From an uncultured Clostridia bacterium (GTDB lineage: Bacteria; Bacillota; Clostridia; Christensenellales; Aristaeellaceae), in contig CAKUCE010000083.1 of the NCBI GenBank assembly GCA_934643535.1, positions 1 through 11,068 of the forward strand: 11,068 nucleotides of DNA, written 5' to 3'. Every line of letters begins with the position of its first letter. Within the stretch, counting starts at the first letter, position 1. The notes under the pieces were generated by a model that saw nothing but the letters and a program-made list of their open reading frames with translations, did no database searches and was not told the origin of the DNA. The position numbers and the translations under genes are program-made. Positions 6,040 through 11,068 of the stretch are shown in pieces.

Positions 6040-7287
6040 TCAATTCCTCGCTTTCAGCACGTTCGCTTCATATTCTTCGACGGCTTTGAACCAATGTTCG
6101 TTTTCCGGGACGCCGCACTGACGGCAATATTCCTCCCACACTGCACCGAAGGGAAGTGTTTTGAACTCTTCCTGAGCCATCATAAGTTCGGTGAAGCGCG
6201 CCTCGTTCTGCAGTTCCTTCCACTGGGCGTTTGGCATGAGCAGCGCCCACAGCAGGGCCTTTTCCACGTTTCGGGAACCAATGACCCACGCCGCCACCCG
6301 ATTGATGGAAGCATCGAAGAAATCCAGCCCGATCAGCACCCGCTCCGTCGCGTCGCAGCGGACGATCTCCGTAGCGATTTCCCGAATTTCATCCTCAAAG
6401 CGCACCACATGGTCGCTGTCCCAGCGCATGGGCCGGGTGATGTGCAGCGGCAGCTTGTCGAAATAGCACAGCATGGCGGGAATTTTGTCGCTGACGAATT
6501 CCTGGGGGTGATAGTGGCCGTTGTCCAGCAGGTTGTATACACCGGGATGCTGCGCCGCATAAGCGGTGTAAAACTCATTGCTGCCTACGGTGTAGGCTTC
6601 CAGACCGATGCCGAACACCTTGCTTTCCACACTGTCGATGACCCCGGGCAGCTTTTCGGCAAAAATTTGGTCGAGACTGTCCTTCAAACGCATCCGGGGA
6701 GACAGCCGGTCGGCGGGCACATCTTTCAAGCCATCGGGGATCCATACGTTGCACAAGCAGTGCGTTTTCAGTTCTTCGGCAAAATAGGCGGCGATTCGGC
6801 GGCAGGCAATGCCATGCCGAATCCAGAACTGCCGCACGTTCTCATCGGGGCTGGACAGCGTCATGCCGTCCTTCACCATGGGGTGGCTGAAAAAGGTGGG
6901 GTTAAAATCAAGGCCCAGGCCGCGCTTTTTCGCATAGTCCACCCATGCCTTGAAATGCTCGGGCCGGAGTTCATCCCGTTCCGCCCGGTTTTCATCCGTC
7001 ATGACCGCATAACTGGCGTGCAGGTTCAGCCGCTTTTTGCCGGGAATCAGGCTGCAGGCTCTGTCGAAATCGGCGGTCAGCTCTTCGAAGGTGCGGGCTT
7101 TCCCGGGATAATTGCCGGTAGTCTGAATGCCGCCGGAAAGGGTTTCCCCGGCGTTTTCCAGACCAGTCACGTCGTCGCCCTGCCAGCAGTGGATCGAAAC
7201 GGGGATTTCCTTCAGCTTCGCAATGGCGGAATCAGCGTCCACGCCCCACGCGGCATAGCGTTCTCTGGCTTCCTGATACAGGCTCAT
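6040..7287 (-). CDS. rhaA: L-rhamnose isomerase
   Basis: This 415-residue enzyme (419 in E. coli) interconverts L-rhamnose and L-rhamnulose in a Mn-dependent aldose-ketose reaction. Nearly every family block is present: PVSIHCWQGDDVTGLE, GGIQTTGNYPGKAR, KRLNLHASY, LGLDFNPTFFSHP, NVWIPDGLKD, ESKVFGIGLEAYTVGSNEFY, the metal-binding NGHYHPQEFVSDKI and RWDSDHVV, then GLDFFDASINRVAAWVIGSRN. Two in-frame ATGs are possible. The one at 7293 overlaps the rhaB stop as ATGA but lies only two bases after GGAG. The one at 7287 has the optimal eight-base spacing and is preferred here; the difference is two residues. It is the second gene of the operon. Confidence 0.95.
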   Translation of the reverse strand: MSLYQEARERYAAWGVDADSAIAKLKEIPVSIHCWQGDDVTGLENAGETLSGGIQTTGNYPGKARTFEELTADFDRACSLIPGKKRLNLHASYAVMTDENRAERDELRPEHFKAWVDYAKKRGLGLDFNPTFFSHPMVKDGMTLSSPDENVRQFWIRHGIACRRIAAYFAEELKTHCLCNVWIPDGLKDVPADRLSPRMRLKDSLDQIFAEKLPGVIDSVESKVFGIGLEAYTVGSNEFYTAYAAQHPGVYNLLDNGHYHPQEFVSDKIPAMLCYFDKLPLHITRPMRWDSDHVVRFEDEIREIATEIVRCDATERVLIGLDFFDASINRVAAWVIGSRNVEKALLWALLMPNAQWKELQNEARFTELMMAQEEFKTLPFGAVWEEYCRQCGVPENEHWFKAVEEYEANVLKARN

Positions 7288-7289
7288 GT

Positions 7290-8684
7290 TCATTTCTCCT
7301 TTGGCAAAAAGGTTTTCAGTTCAAAGTCCGCCCGGATATGCTCGCGGGCATGGGAAAGGTCCTTCAGTTCTCCCAGGGCGATCATCTGAGCAATGGCGTT
7401 GCCAAGCGCGGTTCCCTCTCCGGGTCCGGCGAACACGGGCAGGCCCGTAGCGTCCGCCGTCCACTGGTTCAGCACACGGTTGTTGCAGCCGCCGCCTACA
7501 ATATTCAGGGAAGTATAGGTCTTGCCGGTCAGGATGCTCAACTCCCGGATGCCGTCGGCATAGCATTTTGCCAGACTGCGATTCACGCAGGCCAGCAGCT
7601 CGGGCAGGCTTGCAGGCTCAGGACTGCCTGCTTCCCGAAGGGCTGCTTTGATCTCCGCCGTCATATTTTCCGGAGCCAGAAAGCGATTGTCCATCGCGTC
7701 TACCGTGCAGGGATAGGCCGCGCCCTGCAGGGCCATCTCCGCCATTTCAGCGAAGCTGTACTGCCCGTTCAGCTCCCGGCGAATGCATTGCAGCATCCAC
7801 AGGCCCATAATGTTGCGCAGCAGGCGGATTTTACCCTGATAACCGCCCTCGTTGGTGAAGCCGGACAGCCGTGCTTTTTCCGTGACGACAGGCCCGTCCA
7901 GTTCCGTTCCCAGCAGGCTCCATGTACCGCTGGACAGGTATGCCGCCTGACCGTCCCGAGCGGGGACGGCCATGTAGGCGCTGCCGGTATCATGGGACGC
8001 GGGAAGAATGACACTGCAATCGAACCCCACCTCTGCGGCCACCTCAGGCCGCAGCCGTCCCAGAATCGTGCCGGGCATTTTCGGAGCTTCCGGAAACAGC
8101 GTCTGCGGAATCCCCGCCATATGCAGCACTTCCTTGTCCCATGTACGGTCAGCGGGGTTCAGCAGCGCGCCGGTGGAAGCAATGGTGTACTCATTGACCA
8201 TTTTTCCGGACAGCAGGAAATGAAAATAATCCGGAGTGAACAGCAGACGGTGGGCTTTTTGCAGCAGTTCCTTTGGCTCGGTCATCAGCTGATAGACCGT
8301 ATTGAAGGGCTGTCTGGCGATGCCGGTTTGCCGATAGAGCTCTTCATCGGACAGTTTGTCCAGCACTGCCTGCGTGCGGTCGTCCCGATAGGCGATCCCA
8401 TCCGACAGCATCCGCCCGTCCTCGTCCACCAGAACATAATCCACGCCCCATGTGTCAACGCCTACAGAAGCGGGAATCCGTCCCAGTTCGACGCATTTTT
8501 TCATTCCCGTCAGGATGTGTTCCCAGAGCGCCTGATGATCCCAGCACAGGCGGCCGTTTTTCTTCACCGCACCGTTAGGAAAACGGTAAATTTCCTCCAG
8601 CGTCAATTTCCCGTTTTCGATTTGTCCCAGCATATGCCGTCCGCTGGACGCGCCGATGTCGATGGCTAAAACCGCAGAATTCAT
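7290..8684 (-). CDS. rhaB: L-rhamnulokinase
   Basis: The predicted 464-residue protein is a FGGY-family (ASKHA fold) sugar kinase that phosphorylates L-rhamnulose at O1 with ATP. DIGASSGR (9-16) is the phosphate-1 loop, GVDTWGVDYVLVD (75-87) the sugar-binding segment, HDTGSAY (231-237) carries the catalytic base aspartate at 232, SSGTWSLLGTEL (251-262) is phosphate-2-like, and IVGGGCNN near the C terminus is the adenosine motif. E. coli RhaB is slightly longer (489). The ATG at 8684 is chosen because GGGGGAG lies nine bases upstream and the ASKHA fold begins at once. The frame stays open 43 codons further up, but that part contains the promoter. First gene of the operon; its stop overlaps the first possible rhaA ATG. 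Confidence 0.95.
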   Translation of the reverse strand: MNSAVLAIDIGASSGRHMLGQIENGKLTLEEIYRFPNGAVKKNGRLCWDHQALWEHILTGMKKCVELGRIPASVGVDTWGVDYVLVDEDGRMLSDGIAYRDDRTQAVLDKLSDEELYRQTGIARQPFNTVYQLMTEPKELLQKAHRLLFTPDYFHFLLSGKMVNEYTIASTGALLNPADRTWDKEVLHMAGIPQTLFPEAPKMPGTILGRLRPEVAAEVGFDCSVILPASHDTGSAYMAVPARDGQAAYLSSGTWSLLGTELDGPVVTEKARLSGFTNEGGYQGKIRLLRNIMGLWMLQCIRRELNGQYSFAEMAEMALQGAAYPCTVDAMDNRFLAPENMTAEIKAALREAGSPEPASLPELLACVNRSLAKCYADGIRELSILTGKTYTSLNIVGGGCNNRVLNQWTADATGLPVFAGPGEGTALGNAIAQMIALGELKDLSHAREHIRADFELKTFLPKEK

Positions 8685-8714
8685 AGCAACTCTCTCCCCC
8701 GTTGATTCTTTTTG

Positions 8715-8743
8715 ATTATAGCGTTTCCCCATTGGAAAAAACA
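8715..8743 (-). promoter_or_regulatory. Promoter region of the rhaBADM operon, with an inverted repeat
   Basis: On the minus strand a perfect -10 TATAAT (8720-8715) lies 31 bases before the rhaB start. With a 17-base spacer the -35 would be TGTTTT (8743-8738), a poor match, which suggests dependence on an activator or low basal use. Between them lies TTTCC-AATGG-GGAAA (8738-8724), a dyad placed where a repressor would block polymerase, and GGGAAACGCTATAA (8728-8715), a loose match to a catabolite-responsive element. No protein can be assigned to these sites. Confidence 0.55.
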
Positions 8744-8772
8744 GGTCGTATCTTTTTCTTTTCACGACCTGT
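8736..8772 (-). terminator. Intrinsic terminator of the GNAT gene, overlapping the rhaB promoter
   Basis: On the minus strand ACAGGTCGT (8772-8764) and ACGACCTGT (8749-8741) form a nine-base stem around a 14-base loop, followed by a T run (down to 8736). The first arm includes the last codons and the stop of the acetyltransferase gene. The second arm and T run overlap the -35 region of the rhaB promoter. Confidence 0.85.
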
Positions 8773-9613
8773 GTGAACCGGAAGACAATGGCTCGCCCAT
8801 TGTCTTTTCCCACCTGTAATTGGATATTTCTCCGATCTTTTCAAAACCGATCTTCTGATAGACCCGGTTGGAGGCCGGACAGTCTGCGTCCGCATACAAC
8901 ATGGGGGCAGCACCCCGGGCCATGATCTTCCGGCAGAGCTGACTGACCAGCATCCCCGCGTAACCGCGGCCACGGCATTTCCGCTCGGTAACGACGGTAT
9001 TGATCCGTGCAGCGTTTTGCCCTTCATGGGCGATCATGGCCATGGCGCAGATCTCGCCGCCATCCTCCCACAGGAACAGCCGGTCGGAGCCGATCATCGC
9101 CTGAGCAAAATCCAGCGCGGCGCTTTCGGGAATGATCTGTCCCTCCGCGTCCTCTGTCATCTGACGCAGCAGAGCAGCCATCGCCGCGCGATGCTCCCGG
9201 GCCGGCGTGAGCAGCCTTCCCTGACAGGCTGGCTCTTTCAGCTTCAAAAGAGCATAAGCGTTCATTTTCATATCAGTGCGAACGGATCGGCCCGTCAGTC
9301 GTTCCACACACTCAAGCAGTCCGGCGCAGCGGTTTGGATCGGCAGAAAAGCGAAGCTCCGGACAGCTTTTCACCTGCTCCGCCAGCCAAAGCGCGGTCTG
9401 CTCCATTGCTGCGGATGGCAGGCTTTCCCGCAGCCAGAGCCAAAGCGGAGTCTGTCTTCCGCTTTGGGCCGCCAATGCATTCTGGCCGTCCGACCAGCAA
9501 AGCGCGTCTTCTTTTTCCAGGATCAGGTCAAACAAATTCATTTGCAATTTTTCCGTCTGCGACAGGGAACGGTTCAAAAACGCTCGAGCCTCCGAGGAAT
9601 GGATTTGCTGCAT
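8762..9613 (-). CDS. GNAT-family N-acetyltransferase
   Basis: The predicted 283-residue protein ends in a GNAT domain (about 130-270). Its acetyl-CoA pyrophosphate loop is TERKCRGRGYAG (209-220), matching R/Q-x-x-G-x-G/A, and NRVYQKIGFEKIGE (249-262) is the usual C-terminal motif. Residues 1-125 form a separate helical N-terminal region with several tryptophans that I do not recognise by family. Similar two-part GNAT proteins are common in Firmicutes and usually lack a known substrate, which may be an amine, an amino acid or a protein. AGGAG (9624-9620) lies six bases before the ATG at 9613, so the 38 codons of open frame upstream are not used. It has its own promoter and terminator and is divergent from the LacI-type regulator, so it is not part of the rha operon. 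Confidence 0.8.
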   Translation of the reverse strand: MQQIHSSEARAFLNRSLSQTEKLQMNLFDLILEKEDALCWSDGQNALAAQSGRQTPLWLWLRESLPSAAMEQTALWLAEQVKSCPELRFSADPNRCAGLLECVERLTGRSVRTDMKMNAYALLKLKEPACQGRLLTPAREHRAAMAALLRQMTEDAEGQIIPESAALDFAQAMIGSDRLFLWEDGGEICAMAMIAHEGQNAARINTVVTERKCRGRGYAGMLVSQLCRKIMARGAAPMLYADADCPASNRVYQKIGFEKIGEISNYRWEKTMGEPLSSGSHRS

Positions 9614-9659
9614 TTTTCTCTCCTTCTTTTCGTTTTTCTGGTAAAAAACGGACAATTTC

Positions 9660-9687
9660 AGTATAGCACCGGCCGTCAAAAATGCAA
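9660..9687 (-). promoter_or_regulatory. Promoter of the GNAT gene
   Basis: On the minus strand -35 TTGCAT (9687-9682) and -10 TATACT (9665-9660) are spaced 16 bases apart. Transcription would start near 9653, about 40 bases before the ATG. It is back to back with the regulator promoter 34 bases away. Confidence 0.6.
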
Positions 9688-9720
9688 CGGTTTTGAACAA
9701 AATAGAAACAACGTTCTTTA

Positions 9721-9748
9721 TTGACAAATGACCTCAAAATGTTATAAT
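9721..9748 (+). promoter_or_regulatory. Promoter of the LacI-family regulator gene
   Basis: A perfect -35 TTGACA (9721-9726) and a perfect -10 TATAAT (9743-9748) are spaced by 16 bases. The start point would fall near 9755, inside the nested dyad described next. Such a strong promoter on a regulator gene suggests that it is held down by repression. Confidence 0.8.
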
Positions 9749-9785
9749 TTATGTATAGAAAGCGCGTGCTTATATCATACATAAA
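9748..9785. promoter_or_regulatory. Nested dyad, probable autoregulatory operator
   Basis: The inner palindrome AAGCGCGTGCTT (9760-9771; one mismatched pair, central CG) has the form of a LacI-family operator. It is framed by perfect nine-base arms TTTATGTAT (9748-9756) and ATACATAAA (9777-9785), whose centre is offset by one base. The whole lies between the -10 element and the ribosome binding site AGGAG (9786-9790) of the LacI-type gene. Bound protein here would block initiation or early elongation. In RNA the outer arms could pair next to the ribosome binding site. Confidence 0.55.
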
Positions 9786-9796
9786 AGGAGAACCGC

Positions 9797-10813
9797 ATGT
9801 CTGCTACCCTAGAGGACGTAGCCCGCGCAGCGGGCGTACACGCATCTACCGTTTCCAGAGTCTTAAGCGGCAAAACTTCCATTCGTCAGGAAACCAGAGA
9901 TCGAATTTTCGCAGCGATCCGTCAACTGGATTATCATCCCAATTCCAATGCCAGAAGTCTGGCAGGAGGCCGAACCGGCGTGCTGGCGCTGGTTCTGAAC
10001 ATGGACAGTGCCGACCCCTATGGCGGTATTTTCGAAAGCGGCAGTCAGTTCAGTCTGGAAAAAGAAGCCCAGCGGCGGAAATGTCATATCATGCTCGTCA
10101 GCCCCGAGGCGGTGCATGGGTTGGTGAAAGAACAGCGAATCGATGGTCTGCTCATCACCCCCGCCGCCGCAAAGAGCCTGACGCTCCCCGCAAATTTTCC
10201 CTGCGTACTGCTGGGACAGCCAGATCAGCCGCAGCCCAACGACAGTTGGGTGGACAACGACCTGACGCTTGGCGCACAGATGGCGGTCGATCATCTGCTC
10301 AAACAAAACTACGCCGCCATTTCCTTTTTGGGGGCCAACTGTTATGGCACCGAGATCCATAAGCGGCGGCTGGAAGGCTATCGGCTGGCTCTGCCGCCGG
10401 GAATGCCGCCCCGCATCTTTCCCACCGACGGTACGCCCCGAAACGCCCGGCAGGTAGCGCGGGCCTGTCTGGGAGAGCTGGGACGCCCGCATGCGTTTCT
10501 TTGCAGCGACAATCTGTCCGCCTGCGGTCTGCTGCAGGCCCTTCAGGACACATGGCTCCGGGTGCCGGAGGATGTCGGCATCGTCACCTTCCATAACCGG
10601 CCTATGGCGGAATACTTATCTCCGCCGCTGACCGTCGTTCATCTGGACGGCGAACGTCTGGGCGTAGAAGCGATCCGAATGCTGCTGGAACGGATCAATT
10701 GCCCGGCTATGCCTCCCGAGCGTCTGCTGATCCCTCCGCAGCTTGCCGTGCGGGATTCCAGCACTCCCCAGAAGACGCCGTTCCCGGTGCTGGACTGGAA
10801 CGGTTGGGGATAA
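9797..10813 (+). CDS. LacI-family transcriptional regulator
   Basis: This 338-residue protein has the family's standard length. The helix-turn-helix is at residues 4-26 (TLEDVARAAGVHASTVSRVLSGK), followed by YHPNSNARSLAGGRTG (46-61), the hinge with the leucine that intercalates at the central CG of operators. The rest (about 62-325) is a periplasmic-binding-protein-like effector domain with GLLITP, CSDNLSACGLLQAL, VPEDVGIVTFHN and LTVVHLDGERLGVEA segments. It probably senses a sugar. The ATG is preceded by AGGAG at six bases. LacI-type rhamnose regulators are known in some bacteria, and this gene is the only regulator here, but it is separated from rhaB by the GNAT gene. It could equally control the gene that starts at 11011. 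The effector is unknown. Confidence 0.88.
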   Translation: MSATLEDVARAAGVHASTVSRVLSGKTSIRQETRDRIFAAIRQLDYHPNSNARSLAGGRTGVLALVLNMDSADPYGGIFESGSQFSLEKEAQRRKCHIMLVSPEAVHGLVKEQRIDGLLITPAAAKSLTLPANFPCVLLGQPDQPQPNDSWVDNDLTLGAQMAVDHLLKQNYAAISFLGANCYGTEIHKRRLEGYRLALPPGMPPRIFPTDGTPRNARQVARACLGELGRPHAFLCSDNLSACGLLQALQDTWLRVPEDVGIVTFHNRPMAEYLSPPLTVVHLDGERLGVEAIRMLLERINCPAMPPERLLIPPQLAVRDSSTPQKTPFPVLDWNGWG

Positions 10814-10928
10814 AATGCTCTTTTCTCGAATTCTTCAGCCCCGGAAGCATTTATCCTCTGGCGCAGCGTTGATTCCCTGCCATTTCAGACAGGCTCCGCT
10901 TTTTCTTTCCTTTCATATGCAAAAACTA

Positions 10929-10958
10929 TTTCCAATGTTCGGCAAAATATGATATACT
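10929..10958 (+). promoter_or_regulatory. Promoter before the gene at the right edge
   Basis: A -10 TATACT (10953-10958) lies 53 bases before the ATG at 11011. The best -35 is TTTCCA (10929-10934), four of six consensus bases, with an 18-base spacer. The rest of the 197-base gap after the regulator gene shows no clear terminator. Confidence 0.5.
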
Positions 10959-11010
10959 ACCGCGGGGACAATAGTAAGGCTACCCCATTTTGGAAAGGAT
11001 GAACGGGATT

Positions 11011-11068
11011 ATGGCAAAGGTCAATCATGAACCGATTATTTTGGATGTCAACCACATGATGAGCGACG
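11011..11068 (+). CDS. Start of an unidentified gene, cut by the window edge
   Basis: Only 19 codons are visible, beginning MAKVNHEPIILDVNHMMSD. Support comes from the promoter upstream and a purine-rich AAAGGA about 11 bases before the ATG. An in-frame ATG at 10999 is also possible but touches its GGAAAGG sequence. The visible residues are too few to name a family. It has no signal peptide so far. Same strand as the LacI-type regulator, so it is a possible target of it. Confidence 0.55.
   Translation, partial: MAKVNHEPIILDVNHMMSD

Noticed and set aside
6031..8669. Two long plus-strand open frames (452 and 443 codons) opposite rhaA and rhaB
   Set aside because: They mirror highly conserved enzymes on the other strand, have no ribosome binding site or family motif, and arise from the GC-rich third positions of the true genes.
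8685..8813. N-terminal extension of rhaB by 43 codons
   Set aside because: It contains the promoter and part of the upstream terminator; the kinase fold starts directly at the ATG at 8684, which has a good ribosome binding site.
1..11068. CRISPR arrays, insertion sequences, phage genes or a defence system
   Set aside because: No spaced direct repeats, transposase, integrase or recognised defence gene was found on either strand.

Overview
The window looks like a chromosomal segment from a Bacillota bacterium, probably an uncultured or gut-type clostridium with moderately high GC. This rests on consensus sigma-A-type promoters, strong AGGAGG-type ribosome binding sites, GTG and TTG starts placed by those sites, a Firmicutes-style Rho with a long asparagine/glutamine/tyrosine-rich insert, and a LacI-family regulator near rhamnose genes instead of the enterobacterial AraC pair. 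No genus can be named from the sequence.

Left part (1-3553). On the minus strand at the left edge a perfect promoter drives the 5' half of a tRNA-Arg(CCU) gene. The tRNA match stops just after the anticodon loop and is replaced by unrelated sequence up to the window edge. About 320 bases separate it from a plus-strand pair: a TRM11-like SAM-dependent methyltransferase and, 48 bases on, a rho homologue that starts at TTG and ends at a strong intrinsic terminator. The Rho protein is the most unusual object here. It has a recognisable Rho fold, including the RNA-binding cold-shock domain and the conserved VRPKRFFGAARN and YEEFRGTANMEL segments. Its Walker A motif, its catalytic glutamate and its arginine finger are all replaced, so it looks like an ATPase-dead Rho paralogue carrying a prion-like N-terminal region.

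Middle part (3554-8684). A plus-strand lactonase-family (YbhE-type beta-propeller) gene converges on a four-gene minus-strand L-rhamnose operon, with a 14-bp stem hairpin between them. The operon, in transcription order, is rhaB (kinase), rhaA (isomerase), rhaD (aldolase) and rhaM (mutarotase). Genes overlap by 4 bases or are spaced by 1 to 17 bases. RhaM interconverts rhamnose anomers, RhaA makes L-rhamnulose, RhaB phosphorylates it, and RhaD splits it to dihydroxyacetone phosphate and L-lactaldehyde. Catalytic residues in RhaD (E117, H141, H143, H212) and RhaM (H22, Y41) sit at the same positions as in the E. coli enzymes. No rhamnose transporter lies in the window.

Right part (8685-11068). 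A minus-strand GNAT acetyltransferase ends in a terminator that overlaps the rhaB promoter. Divergent from it is a LacI-family regulator with a consensus promoter and a large nested dyad between promoter and ribosome binding site, a likely autoregulatory operator. Whether this regulator controls the rhamnose operon cannot be told from the sequence. The window ends 58 bases into another plus-strand gene of unknown identity.
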